From Planctomycetia bacterium (lineage in GTDB: Bacteria > Planctomycetota > Planctomycetia > Pirellulales > UBA1268), in the NCBI GenBank assembly GCA_014192425.1, contig BJHK01000021.1:1-64000 (forward strand): DNA of 64,000 bases, given 5' to 3'. Positions within the stretch are counted from its first letter, which is position 1; each line of letters starts with the position of its first letter. This document shows positions 9,323 to 18,234 of this stretch, in pieces. The notes below the pieces were generated by a model. It had not been told where the DNA came from and ran no database searches. It saw only the letters and a program-made list of their open reading frames with translations. A program made the translations under genes and the position numbers.

Positions 9323-9799
9323 GTGGCAGTCACGATTCGAATGAAGCGGATGGGGCGGAAGAACCGCGAGTATTACCGGATCTGCGCGACCGATCGCCGC
9401 AACCCGCGCGACGGTCGCGTGATCGAGGAACTCGGCACCTACGATCCGCACGTCCCGGAGACCGATGCCCGCTGCACGCTCAATGGGCCGCGGGTCGACT
9501 ACTGGCTCTCCGTCGGCGCTCAGCCGAGCGACGCTGTCCGCGTGCTGATCAAGAAGTACGGCACGAGCGGCACCCACCTGCAGAAGATGGAAGCGGCCCG
9601 GGCCAAGCTCGCCATGCCGCGGATCGTGCCGGAGGCGGGTGAGCCGGCTTTCGTGCCCGCGTCGAAGGAGGAGCCGGCAGCCGCTCCGGTGGCCGTCGAG
9701 GCCGTGGCCGAGCCCGCCGCGGAGCCCGCCGCGGCCGAGCCCGCCGCGGAGCCCGCCCAAGAACCCGGACAGGAGCCGGCGGCCGAGCCGCAGGCGTAG
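9323..9799 (+). CDS. rpsP: 30S ribosomal protein bS16 with long acidic tail
   Basis: 158 residues, nearly twice the usual 80-90. The first ~85 are canonical bS16: [36 protein letters not shown], and [16 protein letters not shown]. The remainder is a low-complexity Ala/Pro/Glu tail (repeats of AEPAAEP). Start is GTG at 9323 with GGGAG about 10 bases upstream; it gives the expected MAVTIR N-terminus. The protein binds 16S rRNA in 30S assembly. trmD follows after 85 bp, and rplS and yraN come next, the classic order. The tail should be surface-exposed and unstructured; its role is unknown. Confidence 0.95.
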   Translation: MAVTIRMKRMGRKNREYYRICATDRRNPRDGRVIEELGTYDPHVPETDARCTLNGPRVDYWLSVGAQPSDAVRVLIKKYGTSGTHLQKMEAARAKLAMPRIVPEAGEPAFVPASKEEPAAAPVAVEAVAEPAAEPAAAEPAAEPAQEPGQEPAAEPQA

Positions 9800-9884
9800 G
9801 AAACGAATCGGCCCGCGGCAGGGGCGCCATCGGGCCGTCCCCAGGGCACGGCACGCCAACGACCGGTCCCCGGTCCTCACCGCC

Positions 9885-10610
9885 ATGCGCATCGACATCG
9901 TCACCCTGTTCCCCGAGATGTTCGCAAGCTTCCTCGACGGCAGCCTGCTCGGGGCGGCGCGCCGGGCGGGGATCCTCGATGTCCGGCTGCGGAACTTCCG
10001 CGACTTCGCCCCCGGTGCGCATCGCCAGGTCGACGATCGCCCCTTCGGCGGCGGCCCCGGCATGCTGCTCATGCCCGGGCCCGTCGTGGAGTGCGTCGAG
10101 GCGGTGCAGCAGGATGGCGAGCGGCCCGGGCACGTCGTCATGCTCACGCCCGGCGGCCGACGGCTCGATCAGGGGCTCGTCGAGGAACTCGCCCGCCGCG
10201 AGCGGCTCGTGCTCGTCTGCGGGCGCTACGAGGGCTTCGACGCCCGGGTTCGCGAGTCGCTCGGGGCCGAGGAGATCTCGATCGGCGACTACGTGCTGTC
10301 CGGCGGCGAGGTGGCCGCGATGGTGATCGTGGACGCCGTGTCGCGGCTCGTGCCGGGCGTGCTCGGTGACGAGGAGAGCGCCCGACAGGATTCCTTCTCC
10401 GGTGCCGAACGGCTCGTGGAAGGTCCGCAGTACACGCGGCCGCGGGAGTTCCGCGGTCTCGAGGTTCCCGAGATCCTGCTCTCGGGGGATCATCGCCGGA
10501 TCGCCGCCTGGCGGCACGAGCAGGCGGTCGCCGCCACCCGTCGCCGGGACGTCGTCCCGGGCCAGCATTCCGTCCACCATTCCGCCCAGCCCCAGAGGAG
10601 CGCGTCATGA
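9885..10610 (+). CDS. trmD: tRNA (guanine37-N1)-methyltransferase
   Basis: 241 residues. SPOUT-fold enzyme that methylates G37 of tRNAs to prevent +1 frameshifting. [13 protein letters not shown] is the standard start; [29 protein letters not shown], the knot region [27 protein letters not shown], and [18 protein letters not shown] (with the catalytic-Asp region) are all present. Its stop overlaps the rplS start as ATGA (10607-10610), so the two are translationally coupled. An in-frame extension upstream of 9885 does not resemble the family. Confidence 0.97.
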   Translation: MRIDIVTLFPEMFASFLDGSLLGAARRAGILDVRLRNFRDFAPGAHRQVDDRPFGGGPGMLLMPGPVVECVEAVQQDGERPGHVVMLTPGGRRLDQGLVEELARRERLVLVCGRYEGFDARVRESLGAEEISIGDYVLSGGEVAAMVIVDAVSRLVPGVLGDEESARQDSFSGAERLVEGPQYTRPREFRGLEVPEILLSGDHRRIAAWRHEQAVAATRRRDVVPGQHSVHHSAQPQRSAS

Positions 10611-11029
10611 GCCAGAAGATTCTCGCCGCCGTCGAGGCCTCGAGCCTCAAGTCACAGGTGCCGACGTTCGCGATCGGCGACACCGTCGACGTCCACACCC
10701 GGATTCTCGAAGGGGAGAAGGAACGGGTGCAGATCTTCAACGGCGTCGTCATCGCCCGCAGCGGCTCGGGGAGCCGGGAGATGTTCGTCGTCCGGCGGAT
10801 CGTGGCCGGTGAGGGGGTGGAGCGGAAGTTTCCCCTCCACTCGCCGAAGATCGCCAAGATCGAGGTCAAGCGGTCGGGCGTGTCGCGCCGGGCCAAGCTC
10901 TACTATCTCCGCGACCGGGCCGGGAAGTCGACGCGGCTGCGCGAGAAGCGCGACGACGTCGCCGCCGCTGGCGGGGCCGCGAAGGCCGCCGGAAGCAAGG
11001 GCCGAAAGCCGGCCTCCGCCAAGGCCTGA
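10607..11029 (+). CDS. rplS: 50S ribosomal protein bL19
   Basis: 140 residues. bL19 sits at the 30S-50S interface. Family features: [52 protein letters not shown], and [17 protein letters not shown] Lys/Ala-rich tail of about 25 residues follows the conserved core. It starts inside the trmD stop (ATGA overlap), which suggests coupled translation. yraN begins 15 bp later. Confidence 0.97.
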   Translation: MSQKILAAVEASSLKSQVPTFAIGDTVDVHTRILEGEKERVQIFNGVVIARSGSGSREMFVVRRIVAGEGVERKFPLHSPKIAKIEVKRSGVSRRAKLYYLRDRAGKSTRLREKRDDVAAAGGAAKAAGSKGRKPASAKA

Positions 11030-11044
11030 TCGCGAGACGGTGCC

Positions 11045-11419
11045 ATGGCGACGCCGGCCCGCGACGAGCTCGGTCGGCGCGGCGAGGAGGCCGCGGCGGC
11101 GTTCCTGCGCCGGCTCGGCTACCGGATCGTCGGCCGGCGCGAGAGAGTCTTGCGCGGGGACATCGACATCGTCGCCCTCGACGGCCGCACGGTCGTGTTC
11201 GTCGAAGTCCGGTCACGGTCCGACACGCTGCACGGCCATCCCGCCGAGACGGTCGGCCCCGTCAAGCAGCGCCGGATCGCCGAGCTGGCGACGGCCTACA
11301 TCCGGCGTCACCGGCTGGAGGACTGCCAGGTGCGGATTGACGTGGTGACGGTGACGTTTCCGGCGACCGACCGGCCGGTCGTCGAGCATTATCAGAACGC
11401 CTTCGACAGTCCGCTCTGA
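11045..11419 (+). CDS. yraN: YraN family (UPF0102) endonuclease-fold protein
   Basis: 124 residues, the normal size. RRGEEAAAAFLRRLGYRIV at the N-terminus, then GDIDIVALDGRTVVFVEVRSR, which carries the Asp and Glu of a restriction-endonuclease-like fold, and VDVVTV-like RIDVVTVTF near the end. Members are thought to act on Holliday junctions or DNA ends, but the biological role is not settled. It sits 15 bp after rplS as in many bacteria (rnhB, often between them, is missing here) and converges with the DUF2183 gene 25 bp away. Confidence 0.9.
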   Translation: MATPARDELGRRGEEAAAAFLRRLGYRIVGRRERVLRGDIDIVALDGRTVVFVEVRSRSDTLHGHPAETVGPVKQRRIAELATAYIRRHRLEDCQVRIDVVTVTFPATDRPVVEHYQNAFDSPL

Positions 11420-11444
11420 GCCGCCGATCGGCGCCCGATCCGTT

Positions 11445-12533
11445 TCACCCGGCGGGGGTGATGTCGGCGAGCTCCTCGGCGTGGGTGAAGACCCGCAGGT
11501 CGCCGCCGGGGAGCCGGCGGGCGAGCCGCTCCAGGCGCCGGTCGAGCTTGTGGGGCGGGGTGTGCCCGTCGTCGAGCCGCCGGATGAGGACGCCGTGGAC
11601 CTGCTCCGGCCGGCGCCGGGCGACTTCGACGTAGACCTCGGGGTCGCGTTCGCCGGAGTCCCCCACGAGCAGGAAGCGGCGGTCGGGGAAGTCGTCCATG
11701 ATCCGCTCGATGGCCCGGCGTTTGGCCCGCTTCCGCGAGGGAAACCGGCCCAACGGCGTCGAGTCCTTGAGGCGGAAGAGCTTGAGGTGCATCGATCCCG
11801 CCGGCAGGCCGGCCGCGTCGAGGAAGCCGCGCAGGCAATCCGAGAGCTGCCATGGGCTCGCCGAGACGTAGTGGAAGGCGGCGCCGGCGGCCTGCCAGCG
11901 CCGGTAGATCTCGGCCATGCCGGGTACGGCGCTGAATTCACGAATGAACGTGTTGCGCAGCAACTCGCGGCGATTGGCCACGTTGCTGACCTTGACCGTG
12001 TCGTCGATGTCGGAGATCAGCGACACCCCGGCATGCTCCACGAGGTGCACCGTGCCGACGCCGGGGGCAGGGCCGTCCTCGTCATCCAGCGGCAGGCCGC
12101 TGTAGGCGATCCGCCTCCCCGTGCCGGACGCGGCGCCGGCGCACCGTTCGACGAGGTCGTCGTCGAGCAGGATGTCGGCGCTGAAGTGGCCGCTGCGGTC
12201 GGAGATTCCCGCCTCGAACATTCGGCCGCCGACCGCCACACGGAGCCGCTGGCCGGGCACCCGCTGGAAGAGGAAGGCGTCGGACCGGGTGCGGAACACG
12301 TCGGTCTCCATCTCCGCCGCGTCGAGCTCGAGAAGCCGGCGCAGCACGGCCACGGCGATCCCGCGCCGCCGGCTGCCGGCAGGGAGGGGCCGGGCCACCA
12401 TCCCGGCCACGGTCGCCCGCCAGCCACGGTCAGCGGGGCTGTGGCGCGCGTAGGTGGGGAAGAACACGATCATGATCGGGGCCGAGGCGGCGGTCGAAAC
12501 GCCGGCGGGTTCTTGCAACCGCCGGGACCTCAT
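11445..12533 (-). CDS. DUF2183 (App1-like) phosphatase
   Basis: 362 residues. The C-terminal half is a DUF2183/App1 HAD-type phosphatase domain: ISDIDDTVKVSNV (Asp-x-Asp-x-Thr nucleophile motif, about 185), YVSASPWQLSDCL, LKLFRLKDST, KRRAIERIMDDFPDRRFLLV and GDSGERDPEVY, which bind Mg and phosphate. The yeast homologue App1 is a phosphatidate phosphatase. The N-terminal half contains VFFPTYARHSPADRGWRA, usual for this family, and no signal peptide. An ATG at 12473 (just before IVFFPTYA) is an equally good start. Substrate in bacteria is not established. Divergent from the small basic-protein gene at 12587. Confidence 0.8.
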   Translation of the reverse strand: MRSRRLQEPAGVSTAASAPIMIVFFPTYARHSPADRGWRATVAGMVARPLPAGSRRRGIAVAVLRRLLELDAAEMETDVFRTRSDAFLFQRVPGQRLRVAVGGRMFEAGISDRSGHFSADILLDDDLVERCAGAASGTGRRIAYSGLPLDDEDGPAPGVGTVHLVEHAGVSLISDIDDTVKVSNVANRRELLRNTFIREFSAVPGMAEIYRRWQAAGAAFHYVSASPWQLSDCLRGFLDAAGLPAGSMHLKLFRLKDSTPLGRFPSRKRAKRRAIERIMDDFPDRRFLLVGDSGERDPEVYVEVARRRPEQVHGVLIRRLDDGHTPPHKLDRRLERLARRLPGGDLRVFTHAEELADITPAG

Positions 12534-12586
12534 CTTACAACCTCTGGCCGGTCAGCATCGGATCGGTCGTCTCGCGGAGATCAGGC

Positions 12587-12676
12587 ATGGGCGTCAAGAA
12601 AACGGGCAAGGGCAGGCGGAAACTCGGCCAGAAGAAGCGCCGGATGCGGGCCCGGATCCGCCATCGCAAGGGCTGA
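12587..12676 (+). CDS. 29-residue very basic protein, COX24/mS38-like candidate
   Basis: Reads MGVKKTGKGRRKLGQ then KKRRMRARIRHRKG and stops; 16 of 29 residues are Lys or Arg. Ribosome site GGAG at 12575-12578, eight bases before the ATG, is good. The KKRRxRxxxxRHRK pattern resembles the AURKAIP1/COX24 C-terminal motif of mitochondrial mS38 and small bacterial relatives (from memory, not searched), which would make it a ribosome-associated peptide. It lies between divergent DUF2183 and the lipoprotein at 12888. Chance is unlikely given start context, length to stop and composition, but conservation must be tested. Confidence 0.6.
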   Translation: MGVKKTGKGRRKLGQKKRRMRARIRHRKG

Positions 12677-12887
12677 TCGCCCGCTGCCGGTGTCAGGACC
12701 GGCACATCTTTCCAGCCGCCGCGCCGTTCTCCGGCGCGAGCCGTGTCTCGCGAGTTGCCGCGCCGCGCCCATGGGGTAGGGTTGCGAGGCTTTCGGCTCC
12801 GGTCGCACGTGGCGCGGCAACGGAGCGGTCAACGGGGGCCGCGAATCGGCAGGGGATGGTTCCCGTCGCCGACGAGGAGGGCATTCG

Positions 12888-13322
12888 ATGACGTTCCGTG
12901 GACATGGCGGCTTGGCCCGCCTGCTGGCCTGTGGCATGGTGCTGGCCGTCGGCGTCGGCCTCGCCGGCTGCAAGTCGGTTTCCGAAAAGTACATCGCGCT
13001 GGAAGTCTGGAAGTACGAGAAGTTCTTCGGCCACCTCCCGCCGGGCTTCGTGCCGCCGGGCGCCGCCCAGCCCGCTGCCGCGCCGGGGCGCGTCTGCGGC
13101 CAGGGTGGGCCGTGTCAGAACGGCTGCCAGGGGCAGACCGAGGGCTGCGACCAGTGTGCGGGGGGCGAAGGGGGCCATGTCATGCCCGGTGGCGTGCCCG
13201 CCGCCGGCGCACCGGCCGGCCCGGGTGGCTCGCCGGGGCCCGCCATGGTGCCGACCACGAGTCAGTTCCGCGGCGCCGTGTCGAAGCCGGTGGTGATCTC
13301 CGACGAGGTCGTGATCCCGTAG
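12888..13322 (+). CDS. Cys-rich lipoprotein
   Basis: 144 residues. Signal peptide LLACGMVLAVGVGLAGC with lipobox LAGC (Cys27). The mature N-terminus KSVSEKYIALEVWKYEKFFGHLPPGF looks helical, followed by a Cys/Gly region (CGQGGPCQNGCQGQTEGCDQC) and a Pro/Gly linker ending GAVSKPVVISDEVVIP. Probably anchored in the envelope. GAGGAGGG lies about 10 bases before the ATG. TAGGGTT at about 12777 resembles a block upstream of the lipoprotein at 7219. No recognised domain; function unknown. Confidence 0.65.
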   Translation: MTFRGHGGLARLLACGMVLAVGVGLAGCKSVSEKYIALEVWKYEKFFGHLPPGFVPPGAAQPAAAPGRVCGQGGPCQNGCQGQTEGCDQCAGGEGGHVMPGGVPAAGAPAGPGGSPGPAMVPTTSQFRGAVSKPVVISDEVVIP

Positions 13323-13338
13323 CCGGCGGGATCGCGGC

Positions 13339-14160
13339 TCAGTTCGTCGCCTCGTCGACGTGGGCCTCGCCGGCATGTGCCGGCCGGTCCTCGAACTGCC
13401 CCTCGAAGATGCCGATGTCGACCGCGAAGGGGCGGACGGAGACGGAGAGCTCGCCCGCGAACGGGTAGCCGAACAGCGAGACCAGGTACAGGTTGAGCCC
13501 GATCACGAGGGCCACCAGCGATGTCAGCAGCGTCTGCAGCCGGGCGTTGCCAACGCTGAACAGTCCGGCGAACAGGACCGTGACGGCGGCACCGATGACA
13601 AGCGCCGCCCACTCGATGGCCGGGATGCCGTACTGGGCCATCGTGGCCCGTTCGCGGCGCCGGTCCCAGAGGTCGCGGACCTGCTCGAGGAGCAGCGGGA
13701 ACACGGCCTTCTGCGTCTCCGTCTCGGGCTCGAACGCGTCGAGCGACCGGACGAGCTGCAGGGCCGTGCGCCGGGCCTTGACGCTCATCCGCGCCCGCTG
13801 CATCAGCTCCCACTCCTCGTGGACAACGGTGTCGGCGTAGATGCGGCAGTGATCCTGCACGCCCGTGCGGTAGGGCTCCGGCAGCCGCTCCGCGAGGAGG
13901 AAGATGTCGGCGAGGCAGTTCGACTCCTGCTGGACGATGTCCACCGCCCGCTCGAAGCGGACCATCGCGTCGACGACGATCAGGCCGAGCAGGACGGCGT
14001 ACAGCGTGCCGACGATCGACAGCAGGTTGCCGGTGGCATCGTGCCCCGTGCGCAGCACCGCCTCGGGAAACAGCCGCTGCACGAGATACACGAGCAGGCC
14101 GGAAACGCAGATCCCCCCGGTGACGAACCAGATTCCCGTCCAGCAGCCGGTGAACACCAT
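13339..14160 (-). CDS. DUF4239 membrane protein
   Basis: 273 residues. Two N-terminal transmembrane helices (GIWFVTGGICVSGLLVYLV and LLSIVGTLYAVLLGLIVVDA), a long helical cytoplasmic or periplasmic stretch with ESNCLADIFLLAERLPEPY, and two C-terminal helices (WAALVIGAAVTVLFAGLFSV and SLVALVIGLNLYLVSLFGYPF) ending near AGELSVSVRPF. This is the DUF4239 pattern; members have a bestrophin-like topology, but no transport activity is proven. AAGGA precedes the ATG at 14160. It lies 16 bp downstream of panB on the same strand, so it is likely the last gene of the FHA-panB operon. A second DUF4239 gene is at 29052. Confidence 0.8.
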   Translation of the reverse strand: MVFTGCWTGIWFVTGGICVSGLLVYLVQRLFPEAVLRTGHDATGNLLSIVGTLYAVLLGLIVVDAMVRFERAVDIVQQESNCLADIFLLAERLPEPYRTGVQDHCRIYADTVVHEEWELMQRARMSVKARRTALQLVRSLDAFEPETETQKAVFPLLLEQVRDLWDRRRERATMAQYGIPAIEWAALVIGAAVTVLFAGLFSVGNARLQTLLTSLVALVIGLNLYLVSLFGYPFAGELSVSVRPFAVDIGIFEGQFEDRPAHAGEAHVDEATN

Positions 14161-14176
14161 CCCAGCGTCCTTTCGC

Positions 14177-14995
14177 TCAGCCGAGGGTCTCGTCCGGTCC
14201 GGGGAACCGGCCCGCCTCCACGTCGGCCCGCCAGCGGGCGAGGGCGGCGGCGATCGTGCCGCCGGCATCCGCGTAGCGGCGGACGAACTTCGGGACGCGG
14301 TCCATCGACAGTCCGACGAGATCGTGCATCACGAGCACCTGCCCGGAGCAGTCGGGGCCGGCGCCGATGCCGATCGTGGGGATGGCGAGCGTCGCGGTGA
14401 TCGTCGCGGCGGCCGCCGCCGGGATGCATTCGAGGACGACGGCGCAGGCACCGGCATCCGCGGCGGCGCGGGCGTCCGCCATCAGCTGGTCGATGTCGCG
14501 CTGCATCCGGTAGCCGCCGAGCTGGTGGACCGCCTGCGGCCGCAGGCCGACGTGGCCGAACACGGGGATCCCGGCGGCCGTGATCCCGGCGATCACCTCG
14601 GCCTGGCCGGCTGTGCCCTCGAGCTTTACGGCGCTGCAGCCGGTTTCCTTGAGGATCCGGGCGCACGATTCGACGGCGGTGCGGATGCCGAGATGCTGGA
14701 GTGGAAAGGGGAGATCGACGACGACGAGCGCCCGGCTCACGGCCCGGGCCACGATCTCGCCGTGATAGATCATCTGCTCGAGCGTCGCCGGGATCGTGGA
14801 CGCGCGGCCGGCGACGACCATCGCCACGCTGTCGCCGACGAGCACGCAATCGACCCCGGCGGCATCGGCGAGCCGCGCGGTGGGCCAGTCGTAGGCCGTC
14901 ACCATCGTGATTGGCCGGCGGTCGTGGCGGGCCGCCGCAAGGTCGCGGATGGTCAGCTGCCGGGGCGGACCCGGTCGTCCGGCGGCGGCCGTCAT
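14177..14995 (-). CDS. panB: 3-methyl-2-oxobutanoate hydroxymethyltransferase
   Basis: 272 residues. First step of pantothenate (vitamin B5, CoA) synthesis: adds a hydroxymethyl group from methylene-THF to ketoisovalerate. TIM-barrel motifs ITMVTAYDWPTARLAD, CVLVGDSVAMV, VVDLPF, AVKLEG, VFGHVGLRPQAVHQLGGYR, VLECIP and IGIGAGPDCSGQVLV match the family, including the Mg ligands and the catalytic Glu. Start at 14995 overlaps the FHA stop as ATGA, so translation is coupled to the FHA gene. panC and panD are not in the window. Confidence 0.96.
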   Translation of the reverse strand: MTAAAGRPGPPRQLTIRDLAAARHDRRPITMVTAYDWPTARLADAAGVDCVLVGDSVAMVVAGRASTIPATLEQMIYHGEIVARAVSRALVVVDLPFPLQHLGIRTAVESCARILKETGCSAVKLEGTAGQAEVIAGITAAGIPVFGHVGLRPQAVHQLGGYRMQRDIDQLMADARAAADAGACAVVLECIPAAAAATITATLAIPTIGIGAGPDCSGQVLVMHDLVGLSMDRVPKFVRRYADAGGTIAAALARWRADVEAGRFPGPDETLG

Positions 14996-15507
14996 CGGAG
15001 ACCCTTGAGGAAGTCGTCGAGGTTGGCGTCGTTCGTCGCCGGCAGCTCGTCTGGCGCGGTGAACTCGAAGCCGGTCGGTGGCTGCTCGACCGGCTCCGCC
15101 AGCGTTGGCACGGCATCGGGAAGTGCCGGCATGCCCGCATCGTCCCGCACCGCTGCCGGCGCCGGCTCCTCGACGACGCTGCCGGCCGGCGGCTCGCGGT
15201 GCGTCGCGACCGGTGCGTATTCGACCCGGAACGTCGCATCGCCGACCCGGATCACGCTTCCCGACTCGATCGTGATTGCCGCGCTGGCGGAGATCGTGTC
15301 GGTGCCGATCTGTGTGCCGTTCGTGGAGCCGAGGTCCCGGATGAAGACGGCCCCGTCCATGGCGAAGATCTCGCAGTGACGTCGGCTGACGCTCTCCTGC
15401 GGAATGCGCAGGGTCGCGTGGGCGCCGCGGCCGACGACCGCCGGCAGGGAGACGGAGACCGCCCGCGTGTGCTGCGGCGGGGAGACGAGGACGAGGCGAA
15501 CTTCCAT
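14992..15507 (-). CDS. FHA-domain protein
   Basis: 171 residues from MEVRLVLVSP. One forkhead-associated domain (about 1-95): VVGRGAHATLRI (with the GR), SVSRRHCEIF (the SxxH), and DLGSTNGTQIG, the phosphothreonine-binding loops. The rest is a Pro/Glu-rich linker ending in NDANLDDFLKGLR, perhaps a short docking motif. It should recognise phosphoproteins made by Ser/Thr kinases such as the one at 61185. I prefer 15507 over an upstream Met at 15585, since the FHA strand begins right after it. Overlap with panB as ATGA is unexpected for the functions involved. Confidence 0.88.
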   Translation of the reverse strand: MEVRLVLVSPPQHTRAVSVSLPAVVGRGAHATLRIPQESVSRRHCEIFAMDGAVFIRDLGSTNGTQIGTDTISASAAITIESGSVIRVGDATFRVEYAPVATHREPPAGSVVEEPAPAAVRDDAGMPALPDAVPTLAEPVEQPPTGFEFTAPDELPATNDANLDDFLKGLR

Positions 15508-15672
15508 GGACGACGTCGAGCGATCGGCGGATCCGGAGGGGCGGGAAAGCGGGGCGGCAGGCTGCGGATCGGGAGGATTGCCCAAGTTTACATCGACCGG
15601 CGGTTGCTCACTACCGCCGTGGCCGTCCCGACCCGGCCGGCACAGAAACCCCGCCTTGCCCGAACGGTGACC

Positions 15673-15700
15673 TTGCGGCGGGTCCCCGCACCTCTATAAT
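15673..15700 (+). promoter_or_regulatory. Promoter of tRNA-Gly (and perhaps tig)
   Basis: TTGCGG (15673-15678), a 16-bp spacer, then a perfect TATAAT (15695-15700), about 50 bp before the tRNA. This is the best sigma-70-type box in the window. Confidence 0.65.
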
Positions 15701-15750
15701 CGCGGGGTTCCCATGGTTCAGGAAGCCGCCGTCAGGCGACCCCTGCCCCT

Positions 15751-15823
15751 GCGGGTGTAGCTCAGTTGGTAGAGCACCACGTTGCCAACGTGGTTGTCGT
15801 GGGTTCGAATCCCATCACCCGCT
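15751..15823 (+). tRNA. tRNA-Gly (anticodon GCC)
   Basis: 73 bases. Acceptor stem GCGGGTG (15751-15757) pairs with CACCCGC (15816-15822); discriminator T at 15823. D arm AGCTCAGTTGGTAGAGC, anticodon stem CCACG/CGTGG around TTGCCAA with anticodon GCC, and T arm GTGGGTTCGAATCCCAT are all well formed. The 3' CCA is not encoded. The tig reading frame begins about 200 bp later. Confidence 0.98.
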
Positions 15824-16027
15824 TCGAATCACCCCGATCCGATCACGTTCGCCGCCCGGCTCCCGGGCCGCGTTCCGGCGACGTTCGCAGGCTGCGAGTG
15901 GGCCCGGGCCCGGCTTCCCGCGGTCCGGTTCCGGCAGGTCGGCCGGTGCCGATCCCGTCCTCACCAGCCTCACTCGTCCCGATCCCGTCAGTTCGCACAG
16001 TCCCTGGAGCCGCCTTCGGAACCGTCC

Positions 16028-17506
16028 ATGTCGAGCGAAACAACCGCCGTCGCCCTGCCTGAAACCGAGACTCCGAAGCCGCTGCGGCTCGACGTCGCCA
16101 TCGACAAGGTGTCCACTTGCGAGCGGCGGGTGAAGGTGACAATCCCGCCTGAGGACATCGTGCGCTACCAGGATGAGGCACTCGGCGACCTGGTGCCGAC
16201 CGCCCTCCTTCCCGGATTTCGCCCCGGCCGCGCCCCGCGCCGGCTCGTCGGCAGCCGGTTCAAGTCGGAACTCTCCGACCAGATCCGCTCTAAACTCCTC
16301 ACCGACGCGCTCACGCAGGTGTCCGAGCAGGAGAAGCTGACGCCGATCAGCGAACCGGAACTCGACGTCAACGCCGTCCTCATGCCCGACGACGGTCCGA
16401 TGACGTTCGAGTTCTCGATCGAGGTCCGCCCCGAGTTCGACCTGCCCGCCTGGAAGGGGCTCGCGATCAGCCGTCCGGCCCGGGAGATCTCCGCCGCCGA
16501 CGTCGACGAGGCGGTCATGAACCTGCTCCGCGAGCGGGGTCGGTTCATTCCGCACGACGGTCCGCCGGTCGTCGGTGACCTGATCGTGGCCGACGTCCGC
16601 TGCAGCGCCGGCGACCGGCTCCTCGCCGAGGCCGGCGAGGTGGAGATCATCGTCCGGCCCCGGCTCTCCTTCGCCGACGCCGAGCTCGCCAAGTTCGATG
16701 CCCTCGTCAAAGAGGCCCGTCCCGGCACGACCGTGACGGCGACCGTCCGCGTCTCCGACGAGGCGGCGCTGGAGGACCTGCGCGGCACGGACGTGACCGT
16801 CGAATTCAAGGTGCTGGAAGTCAAGAAGTTCGAACTGCCTCCGCTGACGCCGGCTCTGCTGGAAGAGATCGGTGGCTTCGAGTCGGAGGAGGCGGTCCGC
16901 GGGATGGTCCGCAGCCAACTGGAGCAGCAGCTGGAGTGGCATCGCCGCCGCCAGGTTCGCCAGCAGGTCGCCAGCGCCCTGACGGCCTCGGCCGGCTGGG
17001 ATCTGCCGCCGGCCCTGCTGCGCCGGCAGGCCCAGCGGGAGATGGAGCGGTCGATCCTCGAGCTGCGGCGCAGCGGCTTCGACGACGACGCCATTCGCCG
17101 GTTCGTCAACGAGCTGCGGCAGACTGTCATGGCGAGCACGTCGCGGGCCTTGAAGGAGCATTTCATCCTCGAGCGGATCGCCGAGGAGGAGGGGATCAGC
17201 GACGCGCCGGCCGACTACGACGAGGAGATCCGGGCGATCGCCGTGCAGGCGGGCGAGTCGCCGCGCCGGGTCCGGGCCGGCCTGGAGCGGCGCGGCCTGA
17301 TGGACGTGCTCCGCAACCAGATCATCGAGCGGAAGACGATCGACCTGGTGACGTCGCACGCCACCTTCAAGGACACCCCGTTCGAGTTCGGCAGGCCGGA
17401 CGCCGAGGCCATCGACCTCGCCGTCTGCGGCGCGATCGTCGGCGAGGAGGAGATCCCCGCCGCCCGTCAGCAGGAGCCGACGGCCCGCCCTGGAGTCCGC
17501 GGCTAG
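16028..17506 (+). CDS. tig: Trigger factor (ribosome-associated chaperone)
   Basis: 492 residues, somewhat longer than the typical 430. The ribosome-binding domain (about 1-150) holds LLPGFRPGRAPRRLVGSRF, the GFRxGxxP loop that docks at uL23. The middle part, where the FKBP-like peptidyl-prolyl isomerase domain sits, is poorly conserved (VVGDLIVADVRC). The C-terminal helical chaperone arms follow (EEAVRGMVRSQLEQQLEWHRR onward). The ATG at 16028 begins a family-like N-terminus; an upstream open frame reads through the tRNA and is not coding. clpP follows after 36 bp, the common tig-clpP order. Confidence 0.93.
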   Translation: MSSETTAVALPETETPKPLRLDVAIDKVSTCERRVKVTIPPEDIVRYQDEALGDLVPTALLPGFRPGRAPRRLVGSRFKSELSDQIRSKLLTDALTQVSEQEKLTPISEPELDVNAVLMPDDGPMTFEFSIEVRPEFDLPAWKGLAISRPAREISAADVDEAVMNLLRERGRFIPHDGPPVVGDLIVADVRCSAGDRLLAEAGEVEIIVRPRLSFADAELAKFDALVKEARPGTTVTATVRVSDEAALEDLRGTDVTVEFKVLEVKKFELPPLTPALLEEIGGFESEEAVRGMVRSQLEQQLEWHRRRQVRQQVASALTASAGWDLPPALLRRQAQREMERSILELRRSGFDDDAIRRFVNELRQTVMASTSRALKEHFILERIAEEEGISDAPADYDEEIRAIAVQAGESPRRVRAGLERRGLMDVLRNQIIERKTIDLVTSHATFKDTPFEFGRPDAEAIDLAVCGAIVGEEEIPAARQQEPTARPGVRG

Positions 17507-17542
17507 AGTCCGTCCCACCCCCGCACCCTTCCCGAGACCCCG

Positions 17543-18172
17543 ATGCACCCACGCCCCGTCGATCCGCTGGCCTCGTCCGCGTACCGCGATTACCAGCGGC
17601 AGCGCCAGATGACGCTCGGCGACCTGCTGCTCGAGAACCGGATCATCCTCCTCCAGGGCGAGATCTACGACGGCAACGCCAACGAACTGGTGATGAAGCT
17701 CCTCTACCTGCAGAGCGAGAACCGGCGCAAGGACATCCACTTCTACATCAACTCGCCCGGCGGTAGCGTGACGGCGACGATGGCGATCTACGACACCATG
17801 CAGATCCTCACCTGCCCGGTGGCCACCTACTGCGTCGGGCTCGCCGCCAGCGGCGGTGCCGTGCTCTTGGCGGGGGGCGCGAAGGGGAAGCGGTTCGCCC
17901 TGCCGCACGCCAAGGTGATGATCCACCAGCCCTACGGCCAGGTCGGCGGCCAGGTGAGCGACATCGAGATTCAGGCCGACGAGATCATCAAGACCCGGGC
18001 GATCCTCAACGAGATCCTCTCCGGGCACACGGGACAGCCGATCGAACGGATCGCCCGCGACACCGACCGCGACCGCTACCTGACGGCCAGCGAGGCGAAG
18101 GAGTACGGCCTCGTGGACGAGGTCCTGACGCGGCCCCCCGTGTCCGCAGACGAGCAGGAAGAGAAGGACTGA
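17543..18172 (+). CDS. clpP: ATP-dependent Clp protease, proteolytic subunit (copy 1)
   Basis: 209 residues. Serine protease subunit of the ClpXP/ClpAP ring. [20 protein letters not shown], catalytic Ser in [14 protein letters not shown] (most ClpPs have ASMGA here), catalytic His in MIHQPYGQ and Asp in the DTDRDRY region; the N-terminus [23 protein letters not shown] is longer and different from copy 2. It sits between tig and the second clpP, so this organism may build mixed ClpP1P2 rings. clpX is not in the window. Confidence 0.94.
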   Translation: MHPRPVDPLASSAYRDYQRQRQMTLGDLLLENRIILLQGEIYDGNANELVMKLLYLQSENRRKDIHFYINSPGGSVTATMAIYDTMQILTCPVATYCVGLAASGGAVLLAGGAKGKRFALPHAKVMIHQPYGQVGGQVSDIEIQADEIIKTRAILNEILSGHTGQPIERIARDTDRDRYLTASEAKEYGLVDEVLTRPPVSADEQEEKD

Positions 18173-18234
18173 CGCCGCAGCGCCTCCACCGACAACCATC
18201 CCCGTCCGCGCCTCCCCGTTCGCGAAAGAAGCCC

